From NCBI RefSeq assembly GCF_900105905.1, contig NZ_FNSV01000005.1:992001-1056000 (forward strand): a stretch of 64,000 bases of DNA, written 5' to 3'. The DNA comes from Rhodococcus koreensis (GTDB lineage: Bacteria > Actinomycetota > Actinomycetes > Mycobacteriales > Mycobacteriaceae). The position numbers and the translations under genes were made by a program. This document shows positions 52,532 through 61,407 of the stretch, in pieces (within the stretch, counting starts at the first letter, position 1; the number at the start of each line of letters is the position of its first letter). Under the pieces are notes generated by a model, which was not told the origin of the DNA, ran no database searches, and worked only from the letters and a program-made list of their open reading frames with translations.

Positions 52532-53991
52532 TAACCCACCGCCCCTTCCATCTGCAGTTCGATCAGGCGGTTCAGTTCCAGGGCGTACTCCATCGGGAGT
52601 TCCTTGGCGATCGGCTCGACGAAGCCGCGCACGACCGTGGCCATGGCCTCGTCCTCGGTGAGCCCGCGGCTCATCAGGTAGAACAGCTGGTCGTCGCTCA
52701 CCTTCGACACGGTGGCCTCGTGACCCATGGTCACGTCGTCCTCCCGGATGTCGACGTAGGGGTAGGTGTCCGAGCGGCTGATCTGATCGACCAGCAGCGC
52801 GTCACACTTGACCGTCGACTTGGAGCCGTGGGCGCCCTTGTTGACCTGGACGAGTCCGCGGTAGGACGCGCGTCCACCGCCGCGGGCCACCGACTTGCTG
52901 ATGATGGTCGACGACGTGTGCGGCGCGAGGTGCAGCATCTTCGCACCGGTGTCCTGGTGCTGGCCCTCACCGGCGAATGCCACGGAGAGAACCTCGCCGC
53001 GGGCGTGCTCACCCATCATCCAGACGGCCGGGTACTTCATGGTGACCTTGGAACCGATGTTGCCGTCGATCCACTCCATGGATCCGCCGGCCTCCACCTT
53101 GGTCCGCTTGGTGACCAGGTTGTAGACGTTGTTCGACCAGTTCTGGATGGTCGTGTAGCGGCAGTGGCCGCCCTTCTTCACGATGATCTCGACCACCGCG
53201 GAGTGCAGCGAGTCGGACTTGTAGATCGGTGCCGTGCAGCCCTCGACGTAGTGCACCGAGGCGCCCTCGTCGACGATGATCAGGGTCCGCTCGAACTGGC
53301 CCATGTTCTCCGTGTTGATGCGGAAGTAGGCCTGCAGCGGGATGTCGACGTGCACGCCCGGCGGGACGTAGATGAACGAGCCACCCGACCACACCGCGGT
53401 GTTCAGCGCGGAGAACTTGTTGTCGCCGGCCGGGATGACCGTGCCGAAGTACTCCCGGAACAGTTCGGGATGCTGCTTCAGACCCGTGTCGGTGTCGAGG
53501 AAGATGACGCCCTGCGACTCGAGGTCCTCACGGATCGAGTGGTAGACGACCTCCGACTCGTACTGCGCCGCGACACCGGCGACGAGGCGCTGCTTCTCGG
53601 CCTCGGGGATGCCCAGCTTGTCGTACGTGTTCTTGATGTCCTCGGGCAGGTCTTCCCAGCTCTCGGCCTGCTTCTCACTCGAGCGCACGAAGTACTTGAT
53701 GTTGTCGAAGTGGATGCCTTCGAGGTCCGATCCCCAGTTCGGCATCGGCTTCTTGTCGAAGGTCTTCAGCGCACGCAGACGGATGTCGAGCATCCAGTCC
53801 GGTTCGCTCTTCTTCGCCGAGATGTCGCGCACGACGTCTTCGGACAGACCGCGCTGCGCACTGGCACCGGCCTCGTCGGAATCGGACCAGCCGTACCCGT
53901 AATGCCCGAGTGACGCGATGGTCTCTTCCTGCGTGAGCGGCTCGGCGTTGGCCGACGCAGTGGATGTCACCTGGTCTGATGTGACGGTCAT
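52531..53991 (-). CDS. sufB: SufB scaffold component (486 aa)
   Basis: Main Fe-S scaffold protein. Conserved stretches: [70 protein letters not shown] read in parts over about 210-270, and the [26 protein letters not shown] Cys region near 390. Length is like SufB without an intein; the M. tuberculosis homologue is intein-interrupted and this one is not. Follows sufR after 95 bp. Confidence 0.97.
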   Translation of the reverse strand: MTVTSDQVTSTASANAEPLTQEETIASLGHYGYGWSDSDEAGASAQRGLSEDVVRDISAKKSEPDWMLDIRLRALKTFDKKPMPNWGSDLEGIHFDNIKYFVRSSEKQAESWEDLPEDIKNTYDKLGIPEAEKQRLVAGVAAQYESEVVYHSIREDLESQGVIFLDTDTGLKQHPELFREYFGTVIPAGDNKFSALNTAVWSGGSFIYVPPGVHVDIPLQAYFRINTENMGQFERTLIIVDEGASVHYVEGCTAPIYKSDSLHSAVVEIIVKKGGHCRYTTIQNWSNNVYNLVTKRTKVEAGGSMEWIDGNIGSKVTMKYPAVWMMGEHARGEVLSVAFAGEGQHQDTGAKMLHLAPHTSSTIISKSVARGGGRASYRGLVQVNKGAHGSKSTVKCDALLVDQISRSDTYPYVDIREDDVTMGHEATVSKVSDDQLFYLMSRGLTEDEAMATVVRGFVEPIAKELPMEYALELNRLIELQMEGAVG

Positions 53992-54086
53992 GCGAGCTCC
54001 TTCCGGAGTCTTGTTACGAGACCGGCGAGGGCTGGTCGCCGGTGGAAAACAGGTTGCTGACTAGGGGATCTATCGGGATAGCGTTG

Positions 54087-54836
54087 CTATTTGGGGCCGG
54101 ACGGTGGGACGAGTGGAACGTGGGTGGTGCAGGCGCAGTCGCCGTTCGCGATGGTCGCGAGCCGCTGGACGTGGGTGCCGAGCAGTTGGGCGAACGCGGC
54201 CTGCTCGGCTTCGCACAGTTCCGGGAATTCCTCGGCGACGTGCGAGACCGGGCAGTGGTGCTGGCAGATCTGCACGCCGTTGCCGACCGGGCGGGTCGAG
54301 GCCGCGAATCCGGCGGTGGTGAACGCGTCGGCGATGGCGTCGGCGGTGGTTTCGAGGCCCTCGGCGCTCTGATCCGCGGCCGGGGTGACGTCGCCGACGA
54401 TCGCCTGCACTCGGCGGCGAGCGAATTCGGTGATCGCGGCGTCTCCCCCGACCTCCCGCAGTTGGCGCATGGCCGCGCCCGCGAGGTCGTCGTACGCGTG
54501 ACCGAGTCTGCCGCGGCCTTTGGCAGTGATCTGGAAGTATTTGGCGGGCCGTCCCCGTCCGCGGTGACGCACGGCGACGGAGGACGCCTCGCGCGCCTCG
54601 CCGGATTCGAGGAGTGCGTCGAGATGGCGACGGACGCCTGCGGCGCTCAGGCCCAGGCGGGTTCCGATTTCCGACGCGGTGATGGGTCCCTCCTCGAGGA
54701 GGAGCTTCACGACGGCCGCGCGGGTGTGCCCTTCGTGGCCCACGGCGACGGGTGACGCGGTTGCGACAGGCGCCGCCGAAGGAGGCGCGTGAACTGCGCT
54801 TTCCTTCGCTGCACGTGGTGTCGTATCCGTTTTCAC
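54087..54836 (-). CDS. sufR: SufR-type Fe-S transcriptional repressor (249 aa)
   Basis: ArsR/DeoR-like winged HTH (about 37-80: TRAAVVKLLLEEGPITASEIGTRLGLSAAGVRRHLDAL in segments), a central region, and a C-terminal cysteine cluster (ICQHHCPVSHVAEEFPELCE, GDCACTTHV) expected to bind [4Fe-4S]. It should repress the suf operon when clusters are plentiful. First gene of the operon. The GTG start at 54836 lies inside the palindromic operator; an internal GTG further downstream is a possible alternative start. Confidence 0.93.
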   Translation of the reverse strand: MKTDTTPRAAKESAVHAPPSAAPVATASPVAVGHEGHTRAAVVKLLLEEGPITASEIGTRLGLSAAGVRRHLDALLESGEAREASSVAVRHRGRGRPAKYFQITAKGRGRLGHAYDDLAGAAMRQLREVGGDAAITEFARRRVQAIVGDVTPAADQSAEGLETTADAIADAFTTAGFAASTRPVGNGVQICQHHCPVSHVAEEFPELCEAEQAAFAQLLGTHVQRLATIANGDCACTTHVPLVPPSGPK

Positions 54837-54847
54837 AACACCAGTGT
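54833..54847 (-). promoter_or_regulatory. SufR operator ACACT-N5-TGTGA
   Basis: The minus strand reads ACACTGGTGTTGTGA. It matches the ACACT-N5-TGTGA palindrome reported for mycobacterial SufR (from memory). The second arm contains the proposed sufR GTG start codon, so bound SufR would cover the start of the gene. Confidence 0.75.
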
Positions 54848-54956
54848 GACGGAATTCCGATCGCAGGTCTACTAAGGGTGCCCTGCCTTACACCTGTGAT
54901 TATGTGCCGCCCGGGCGCGGGAATACTGGCCGAACCGGCCGTGTTCGGCGCACCGC

Positions 54957-54962
54957 TACGCT
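54957..54962 (+). promoter_or_regulatory. candidate -10 (TACGCT) for leaderless mptB
   Basis: TACGCT ends 6 nt before the GTG at 54969 with no Shine-Dalgarno between. Confidence 0.5.
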
Positions 54963-54968
54963 GCCTGT

Positions 54969-56753
54969 GTGCCGCAGACCCCCGAGAACCCGGAGCCGAC
55001 CCGCGCGGAGCCGACCTTGACGGCTCGCGCCGCTCTTCGACATCCGGCCGAGCTCGTCCGGCGGGCGCTGGGCATCGACGGACCCTCCCCCCGCTCGTCG
55101 GTGGCGGCCGCGCTGCACGGCGACGAACCGGAGACCGCAGGCCTGAACGGGCAGGAGACCGCGCAGCTCCGCGGCATCCGCCGGTTCGGCGCGACCGGCG
55201 CCGTCCTGATGGCCGTCGGCGCACTGGGCGCCGGCGCCCAACCGGTACTGCAGAACCCCGTCCAAGGGCTGCGCATCATCGGACTTCCCGCCCGGATCCC
55301 CAGCGTCGCGCTGACCCTCGCCATGACCGGCACGGTGATGATCGTGCTTGCGTGGCTGCTGCTCGGACGGTTCGCGATCGGCAGTCTGCAGTCGGGGGCC
55401 GTGCGCCGCCTCAACCGGTCCCAGCTCGACCGCACCCTGTTGCTGTGGATCATTCCGCTGTCCGTCGCGCCGCCGATGTTCAGCAAGGACGTGTACTCGT
55501 ACCTCGCGCAGAGCGAGATCGCAGCCCGCGGGCTCGACCCCTACGCCATCGGTCCCGCGGGCGCTCTCGGCGTCGATCACGTCCTGACCCGCACCGTGCC
55601 GACGATCTGGCGGGACACACCGGCGCCGTACGGCCCACTGTTCCTCTGGATGGGTCGCGGGATCAGCTGGCTGACCGGCGAGAACATCGTCGCGGGAATC
55701 TTCCTGCACCGGCTGCTCGCGCTCGCCGGTGTGGCCATGATCGTGTGGGCGCTCCCCCGCCTGGCGCGCCGCTGCGGCGTCGCCGAGGTCAGCGCCCTCT
55801 GGCTGGGCGCCGCCAACCCCCTGCTGCTGTTCCACCTGGTCGCCGGGATCCACAACGAGGCGCTGATGCTCGGCCTCATGCTGGCCGGGATCGAACTGGC
55901 GCTGCGGGCCGTCGAACGGGCGGATCCGATCCGCGGGCAGTCCCTTCTCCTGCTGCTGTCGGGGGCGGCGCTCATCGCCCTGTCGTCGACGATCAAGATC
56001 CCCTCCCTGCTCGCGCTGGGATTCGTCGGGATGGCGCTGGCCAGGCGATGGGGCGGAACCCCGAAAGCGGTGCTCACCGCGGCCGCACTGCTCGGCGGGG
56101 TGGCCCTGGTGGTCACCCTCGTCATCAGCACGTCCAGCGGGCTCGGCATCGGCTGGGTGCACACGCTCGGCACGGCGAACGCGGTCCGCAGCTGGATGTC
56201 GATTCCCACGCTCCTCGGGCTGGGCACCGGACTGGCCGGGGTTCTGCTGGGCCTCGGCGATCACACGACGGCGGTGCTGAGCCTGACCCGGCCGATCGCC
56301 GCCGTCGCTGCGGCGTTCATCACACTCCGGATGCTCGTCGCCACCCTCGTCGGCCGCATCCACGCGGTCGGCGCGCTCGGACTGTCCCTCGGCGCGGTCG
56401 TCCTGCTGTTCCCCGTGGTGCAGCCCTGGTATCTGCTGTGGGCGGTCCTGCCGCTCGCCGCCTGGGCCACCGCACCCGCGTTCCGGGTCCCCGCGATCGT
56501 CTTCTCGTCCATCGTCAGCGTCATCCTGATGCCGAACGGCGGCGAGTACCAGCCCTTCGTCATCGTCCAGGCCGCCATCGCCACCATCTTCACGGCGGGA
56601 ACGCTGATCGTGATCACCCGCAACCGCCTGCCGTGGCGGGTCGGTCCGGGGCAGCAACAGGCCGTGCCGGAACCGCAGGATCCGCCCCGGGACGACGCCG
56701 GCGCGGAAAGCCGGGGCACCGGCCGGGTCACACCCGGCCAGGGCTTACGCTGA
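54969..56753 (+). CDS. mptB: MptB-like polyprenol-phosphomannose alpha-1,6-mannosyltransferase (594 aa)
   Basis: GT-C membrane glycosyltransferase that builds the mannan core of lipomannan/lipoarabinomannan-type lipoglycans. A cytosolic N-terminal ~75 residues precede about a dozen hydrophobic helices. The GT-C acidic motif lies in SKDVYSYLAQSEIAARGLDPY in the first loop; DTPAPYGPLFLW and GAANPLLLFHLVAGIHNEALM are family blocks. GTG start, possibly leaderless. It diverges from sufR and is followed 6 bp later by the ABC transporter genes, as in Rv1459c-Rv1457c. Confidence 0.92.
   Translation: MPQTPENPEPTRAEPTLTARAALRHPAELVRRALGIDGPSPRSSVAAALHGDEPETAGLNGQETAQLRGIRRFGATGAVLMAVGALGAGAQPVLQNPVQGLRIIGLPARIPSVALTLAMTGTVMIVLAWLLLGRFAIGSLQSGAVRRLNRSQLDRTLLLWIIPLSVAPPMFSKDVYSYLAQSEIAARGLDPYAIGPAGALGVDHVLTRTVPTIWRDTPAPYGPLFLWMGRGISWLTGENIVAGIFLHRLLALAGVAMIVWALPRLARRCGVAEVSALWLGAANPLLLFHLVAGIHNEALMLGLMLAGIELALRAVERADPIRGQSLLLLLSGAALIALSSTIKIPSLLALGFVGMALARRWGGTPKAVLTAAALLGGVALVVTLVISTSSGLGIGWVHTLGTANAVRSWMSIPTLLGLGTGLAGVLLGLGDHTTAVLSLTRPIAAVAAAFITLRMLVATLVGRIHAVGALGLSLGAVVLLFPVVQPWYLLWAVLPLAAWATAPAFRVPAIVFSSIVSVILMPNGGEYQPFVIVQAAIATIFTAGTLIVITRNRLPWRVGPGQQQAVPEPQDPPRDDAGAESRGTGRVTPGQGLR
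56746..56751 (+). promoter_or_regulatory. candidate -10 (TACGCT) inside the end of mptB
   Basis: TACGCT ends 8 nt before the GTG at 56760. It would allow an independent leaderless transcript of the ABC transporter genes. Confidence 0.4.
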
Positions 56754-56759
56754 TTCCCC

Positions 56760-57704
56760 GTGACCTCGCGAACGCCCGGATCGGCGCAACCTGCTGTACG
56801 CCTGGAAGGCGTGGTGAAGACCTTCGACGGTGTGAGGGCCGTCGACGGGCTCGATCTCACCGTCGAACCGGCACAGGTCGTGGCGTTGCTCGGTCCCAAC
56901 GGCGCGGGTAAGACCACCACCGTCGAAATGTGTGAGGGTTTCGTCCGCCCCGACAGCGGCACCGTGCGCGTCCTCGGACTCGACCCCATCGCCGATGCCG
57001 GCGCCGTCCGGGCCCGGATCGGTGTGATGCTGCAGGGCGGTGGCGCGTACCCCGGTTCCCGCGCCGGCGAGATGCTCGACCTGGTCGCCGCCTACTCCGC
57101 CGACCCCCTCGACCCCGACTGGTTGCTGCGCAGCCTCGGCCTCGAGGAGGCGCGTCGCACCCCGTACCGCCGGCTGTCCGGCGGGCAGCAGCAACGCCTG
57201 TCCCTGGCCTGCGCGCTGGTCGGCCGCCCCGAACTGGTCTTCCTCGACGAACCCACCGCCGGGCTCGACGCCCAGGCCCGCCTGCTGGTGTGGGAACTGA
57301 TCGACGCGCTGCGCCGCGACGGCGTCAGCGTGCTGCTGACGACGCATCTGATGGACGAGGCCGAGGAACTCGCGGACCGGCTCGTCATCATCGATCACGG
57401 GTCGATCGTCGCTGCCGGAACGCCCGCCGAGGTCACCAGCCGCGGCGCCGAAGGCCAGTTGCGGCTCACCGCGCCCGCCGGTCTCGACACCGGACCGCTC
57501 GCACGGACCCTCCCCGACGGCTTCCGGGTGGCCGAGTCCGGACCGGGGACCTACCTCGTCGAGGGGCCGATCGACCCCAAGGTGGTGGCCTCCGTCGCGT
57601 CGTGGTGCGCCGATCTGGACGCCCTGATCAGCGACATCCGCGTCGACCAGCGCAGCCTCGAGGACGTCTTCCTCGAACTCACCGGCCGGGAACTGAGGGG
57701 ATGA
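56760..57704 (+). CDS. ABC transporter ATP-binding protein, DrrA-like (314 aa)
   Basis: ATPase of an ABC-2 type exporter. Walker A GPNGAGKTTTVEMCEGFV (about 44-61), signature LSGGQQQRLSLACAL, Walker B LVFLDEPTAGLDAQARLL and the H-loop TTHLMDEAEE. The C-terminal ~85 residues are the regulatory extension common in DrrA-type ATPases. GTG start 6 bp after mptB stop; its stop overlaps the permease ATG (ATGA). Substrate unknown; M. tuberculosis keeps the same genes beside ctaA. Confidence 0.94.
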   Translation: MTSRTPGSAQPAVRLEGVVKTFDGVRAVDGLDLTVEPAQVVALLGPNGAGKTTTVEMCEGFVRPDSGTVRVLGLDPIADAGAVRARIGVMLQGGGAYPGSRAGEMLDLVAAYSADPLDPDWLLRSLGLEEARRTPYRRLSGGQQQRLSLACALVGRPELVFLDEPTAGLDAQARLLVWELIDALRRDGVSVLLTTHLMDEAEELADRLVIIDHGSIVAAGTPAEVTSRGAEGQLRLTAPAGLDTGPLARTLPDGFRVAESGPGTYLVEGPIDPKVVASVASWCADLDALISDIRVDQRSLEDVFLELTGRELRG

Positions 57705-58501
57705 CGATGAGCACCAGTGACCGTCTGACGGAGAATCGTTTCGCCCCCGGCACGTTCACCCCCGATCCCCGCCCGAGCGGCGCGGCGGTCATGCTGCGGG
57801 CGCAGACCGCGCTCGAGCTGAAACTGCTCCTGCGTAACGGCGAACAGCTGCTCCTGACGATGTTCATCCCGATCACGCTGCTGATCGGGCTGTGCCTGCT
57901 GCCCATCGGCGACCTCGGAACGTCGCGCGTCGACAAGGTGGTGCCCGCCGTGATGATGGTGGCCGTGATGTCCACCGCGTTCACCGGGCAGGCGATCGCG
58001 GTCGGGTTCGACCGCCGGTACGGTGCCCTCAAACGGCTCGGCGCGACTCCCCTGCCCAAGTGGGGAATCATCGCCGGGAAGAGCGCCGCGGTGGTCATCG
58101 TCGTCGCCCTGCAATCCGTCCTCCTCGGCGTGATCGGGCTGGCTCTCGGCTGGCGTCCGAGTGCGTGGGGACTCGTCCTCGGCGCCGTGATCATCGCGCT
58201 GGGCACCGTGACGTTCGCGGCGATGGGCCTGCTGCTCGGCGGCACCCTCCGCGCCGACATCGTCCTCGCCCTCGCCAACATCCTGTGGTTCGTGATGGTC
58301 GGTGTCGGCAGTGTGGTGTTCGCCACCGGCGACCTCCCGTGGCTTCTCCACACCGGGGCCCGGCTGATTCCGTCCGGAGCGCTCGCGCACGCGCTGGACG
58401 CCGCACTGTCGGGTTCGGTGGACGTGCTCAGCGTCGTGGTCCTCGCCGTCTGGGGCGCGGCCGCGGGGGCCCTGGCCGCAAGGACGTTCCGATTCACGTG
58501 A
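57701..58501 (+). CDS. ABC-2 type transporter permease (266 aa)
   Basis: Six hydrophobic segments (for example LLTMFIPITLLIGLCLLPIG, SAAVVIVVALQSVLLGVIGLALG, VSVVVLAVWGAAAGALAAR at the end), typical of ABC-2 permeases such as DrrB. ATG at 57701 overlaps the ATPase stop; a second ATG at 57707 (MSTSDRL) is possible. It pairs with the upstream ATPase. Stop overlaps the GTG of the secreted protein (GTGA). Confidence 0.92.
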   Translation: MTMSTSDRLTENRFAPGTFTPDPRPSGAAVMLRAQTALELKLLLRNGEQLLLTMFIPITLLIGLCLLPIGDLGTSRVDKVVPAVMMVAVMSTAFTGQAIAVGFDRRYGALKRLGATPLPKWGIIAGKSAAVVIVVALQSVLLGVIGLALGWRPSAWGLVLGAVIIALGTVTFAAMGLLLGGTLRADIVLALANILWFVMVGVGSVVFATGDLPWLLHTGARLIPSGALAHALDAALSGSVDVLSVVVLAVWGAAAGALAARTFRFT

Positions 58502-59934
58502 TCCGTCGACTCACGGCCCGCCGCGCGGGCACCGTTCTCGCTGTTCTGCTCGCCGTTCTCTGGGGTGGCGCGCTGCCCGCGGGCGCCGCACCGCAGTGGG
58601 GTCCGCCTGCGGCGCCGAATCCGTTCCTCGGACCCGCGGGCACGTCCACGATGCACGGCGACGCGGGGTCCACCGACGTGACGCCGCTGCCCGGTCCCGG
58701 CACCGGCCCGGTCACGCTGTCCGCGTACCCGCTCGTGTCCGCGTGCCCGACCCTCCTGCAGGGTTCCGACCGGCTCGTCGTCGCCCTGTGCACGTCCGTG
58801 GCCGGCCAGGTTCCCACCGTGCACCTGATCGACCCCGCGGCCCCGGCGGCGCCGTTCGGCGGCTCGCTCGCCACGTTCGCGCTGGCGAAGGGCAGCCTGC
58901 TCGGTGGCGTGTACGCGTTCCTCGACAACGACAACCGCCTGGTCGTCGTCGACGGCAACCGTCAGCTACTGCGCCTCGGACATTCGAAGGACCCCGCAGG
59001 CCAGTGGCGGATCACCGTCGACTCGCACGTCGATCTGTCCGGCAGTGTTCCCCAGGGCGACAACGTGACCGGGCTGACTCCGGACTGGCAGGGCAACGTC
59101 TGGTTCGCGACGGGCGGCGGTGTCGTCGGAGCCGTGGATCGCGGCGGTGTCGCGCACACCCTGCCGCCGGCCGCGGGCGAGCAGGTGCAGAACAGCATCT
59201 CCACCTCGCCGGCAGGCGCCGCGGTCGCGACCACGCACGCCCTGTACCAGTTCGCGCTCCGCGACGGCGAGGTCCGTCTGGATTGGCGCCGCGAGTACGA
59301 CCGCGGACCGGACCGTAAGCCGGGGCAGCTGAGCCACGGCACGGGCTCCACCCCCACCTACTTCGGACCGTCCACCGGCAGCGATTTCGTCGCGATCGTC
59401 GACAACGCCGACCCGCAGGTGAATCTCCGGGTCTTCCGCGCCGATTCCGGCGACGAGATCTGCACCCTCCCGGTGCTCGGCAACCCGGGCGGCAGCGAGA
59501 ACTCGCCGATCGGCATCGGCAACTCGGTGTACGTCGCCGGGACGTACGGCTACCCGTATCCCACCGTCCCGGACGGGGCGGGACCGGCCGTTCCGACGAA
59601 CGCGCCCTTCACCGGCGGCATGACGCGGGTGGACATCGACCCGATCGGCTGCCACCAGGTGTGGAGCAACGACGTCCGCAGCGCCGCGGTCCCGCACCTG
59701 TCGACCGGCGACGGCCTGCTGTACACCGTGATCCGCCAGGGGTTCGACGTCACGACACCCCTGGACGGTTTCGCGTTCGCGGTGATCGACCCGTCCGACG
59801 GCTCCGTCGAGCACACCAGCCCACTCCCCGGCACCGCCGTCAACGACACCCTGCAGATGTCCGGACTCGTCACCGATACCGGCGACTTCTGGCAGGGCAC
59901 GGTGACCGGCATCCTGCGCATTCGCGGCGAGTAG
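58498..59934 (+). CDS. secreted beta-propeller-like protein (478 aa)
   Basis: Unrecognised function. Basic N-terminus then a hydrophobic core ending PAGAAPQWG (VIRRLTARRAGTVLAVLLAVLWGGALPAGAA), a Sec signal peptide. The body has repeated beta-strand-rich units such as GNVWFATGGGVVGAVDRGG, GSDFVAIVDNADPQVNLRVF and TGDGLLYTVIRQGFDV, which suggest a PQQ/SMP30-like propeller. Cys pairs are few. It is translationally coupled to the ABC permease, so it may be the transporter's extracytoplasmic partner or cargo; this is inference. Confidence 0.7.
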   Translation: MIRRLTARRAGTVLAVLLAVLWGGALPAGAAPQWGPPAAPNPFLGPAGTSTMHGDAGSTDVTPLPGPGTGPVTLSAYPLVSACPTLLQGSDRLVVALCTSVAGQVPTVHLIDPAAPAAPFGGSLATFALAKGSLLGGVYAFLDNDNRLVVVDGNRQLLRLGHSKDPAGQWRITVDSHVDLSGSVPQGDNVTGLTPDWQGNVWFATGGGVVGAVDRGGVAHTLPPAAGEQVQNSISTSPAGAAVATTHALYQFALRDGEVRLDWRREYDRGPDRKPGQLSHGTGSTPTYFGPSTGSDFVAIVDNADPQVNLRVFRADSGDEICTLPVLGNPGGSENSPIGIGNSVYVAGTYGYPYPTVPDGAGPAVPTNAPFTGGMTRVDIDPIGCHQVWSNDVRSAAVPHLSTGDGLLYTVIRQGFDVTTPLDGFAFAVIDPSDGSVEHTSPLPGTAVNDTLQMSGLVTDTGDFWQGTVTGILRIRGE

Positions 59935-59990
59935 CACGAAGTCGGCTGCGCCGCCACCGGCCCAACGACACGCTGTAGTTGACCGCCCTC

Positions 59991-59996
59991 TACCAT
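59991..59996 (+). promoter_or_regulatory. candidate -10 (TACCAT) for leaderless ctaA
   Basis: TACCAT ends 7 nt before the GTG at 60004, with no Shine-Dalgarno in between. The same CTACCATCG string occurs on the minus strand upstream of ctaB (63459-63468 region). Confidence 0.5.
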
Positions 59997-60003
59997 CGAT
60001 GCC

Positions 60004-60966
60004 GTGCTGTATCGCGGGTTTCTGAGCCTGGTAGACCGTCTCCCCCTTCCGTCGCTGACCGTGCAGCGTGTCATCGCGTTCGCGGTGATCCTCACGCAGG
60101 GCGGCATCGCCGTCACCGGGGCCGTCGTCCGGGTGACGGCCTCCGGCCTCGGCTGCCCCACGTGGCCGCAGTGCTTCCCCGGCAGCTTCGTGCCGGTCGG
60201 GCACGGCGAGGTCGCCGTCGTCCACCAGGCGGTCGAATTCGGCAACCGGCTGCTGACGTTCGTCGTCGTCGTGGCCGCGGCCCTGATCGTCCTCGCGGTC
60301 ACCCGCGCGCGCCGCCGCAAAGAGGTCCTCGTCTACGCGTGGATGATGCCTCTCGGCACCGTCGTGCAGGCCGTCATCGGCGGTGTCACGGTGCTCACCG
60401 GACTGCTGTGGTGGACGGTCGCGGTGCACCTGCTCGCATCCATGGCGATGGTGTGGCTGGCGACCGTGATGTACGCGAAGATCTGCGAACCGGACGACGC
60501 CCCGGCGATCGACGTGATCCCGGCACCGCTGCGCTGGCTCACCGCGCTGTCGGCGGTCGCGCTGGCCGGGGTCCTCGCCGCCGGAACGCTGGTCACGGGT
60601 GCGGGACCGCACGCGGGAGACAAGAGTCTCGACCGCGTGGTTCCCCGCCTCGAGGTGGAAATCGTCACGCTCGTGCACCTGCATGCGCAACTGCTCGTGG
60701 GTTATCTGGCGTTGCTGGTCGGCCTGTGCTTCGGTCTGTACGCCGTCGGCGCCGGCCGCGCGGTGAAGGTCCGGGTGCAGGTTCTGCTCGCGCTGGTGGT
60801 GGCGCAGGCGCTGATCGGGCTGGTCCAGTTCTTCACGGACGTTCCCGCCGCCCTGGTGGCGTTCCACGTCGCGGGGGCCGGGCTGTGCACCGCGGCCACC
60901 GCGGCGGTGTGGGCCGCGGGACGCACCCGCGAGTACGTCACGCAGCCCGACACCGCGAGCGTCTAG
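60004..60966 (+). CDS. ctaA: heme A synthase CtaA/COX15 (320 aa)
   Basis: Oxidises the heme O C8 methyl group to give heme A for cytochrome aa3 oxidase. Eight TM segments in two four-helix halves; heme ligand His in VHQAVEFGNR, VAVHLLASM and the C-terminal half HAQLLVGYLA and AFHVAGAGL. The extracytoplasmic Cys pair GLGCPTWPQCFPG is present. GTG start, possibly leaderless. ctaB, making heme O, lies 1.4 kb away, so heme A synthesis is grouped here. Confidence 0.95.
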   Translation: MLYRGFLSLVDRLPLPSLTVQRVIAFAVILTQGGIAVTGAVVRVTASGLGCPTWPQCFPGSFVPVGHGEVAVVHQAVEFGNRLLTFVVVVAAALIVLAVTRARRRKEVLVYAWMMPLGTVVQAVIGGVTVLTGLLWWTVAVHLLASMAMVWLATVMYAKICEPDDAPAIDVIPAPLRWLTALSAVALAGVLAAGTLVTGAGPHAGDKSLDRVVPRLEVEIVTLVHLHAQLLVGYLALLVGLCFGLYAVGAGRAVKVRVQVLLALVVAQALIGLVQFFTDVPAALVAFHVAGAGLCTAATAAVWAAGRTREYVTQPDTASV

Positions 60967-61328
60967 CGCTCGTTGCGGGCCTTCGGGAACCGGGTCTGCC
61001 GCGCGACCCAGCCGGCCATCTTCTGGATGTGACCCTTGCGGGGCGTGACGATGCTGGTGATCGCGCGGTCCCACTCCGAGACGGTGACGGCGTCGAGCGA
61101 GGCGACGACGGCGTTCGCGGTGGCGAGATCCTCGACGACCTGGTCACCGAGGATGCCGTCGGCTCCGACGAGGGTGATCCGGACGCCGGCGAGCCCGATG
61201 GGCTGGATGACGGCGCTGGCCGAACCGCCGTGCTCGGCGACGAACTTCTTGATCGCGTCGACCGTGTGGGACGGCAGCGAAGGCGCCGGGCTCGAGGGGG
61301 CCTGTTCCGCATGGGTGTCGGTACTCAT
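60963..61328 (-). CDS. small conserved actinobacterial protein (121 aa)
   Basis: No known function. Acidic/Pro-rich start (MSTDTHAEQAPSSPAPSLPS), then SHTVDAIKKFVAEHGGSASAV and a conserved core GVRITLVGADGILGDQVVEDLATANAVV, ending in a basic region WVARQTRFPKARNER. ATG at 61328 is chosen as the first Met that starts the conserved part. Its end overlaps ctaA by 4 bp on the opposite strand. It is divergent from qor. Confidence 0.65.
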   Translation of the reverse strand: MSTDTHAEQAPSSPAPSLPSHTVDAIKKFVAEHGGSASAVIQPIGLAGVRITLVGADGILGDQVVEDLATANAVVASLDAVTVSEWDRAITSIVTPRKGHIQKMAGWVARQTRFPKARNER

Positions 61329-61407
61329 GGTCCGAGAATACTGGGCGGTAGTCGTGCCGTGTCCGCCAGGCTCCGTGCGGCGGGCCGCGCCGTGTAGAAC
61401 TGAAACC

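Noticed and set aside
59979-60003. TTGACC as the -35 of ctaA
   Set aside because: Only 6 nt separate it from TACCAT, so it cannot pair with that -10.
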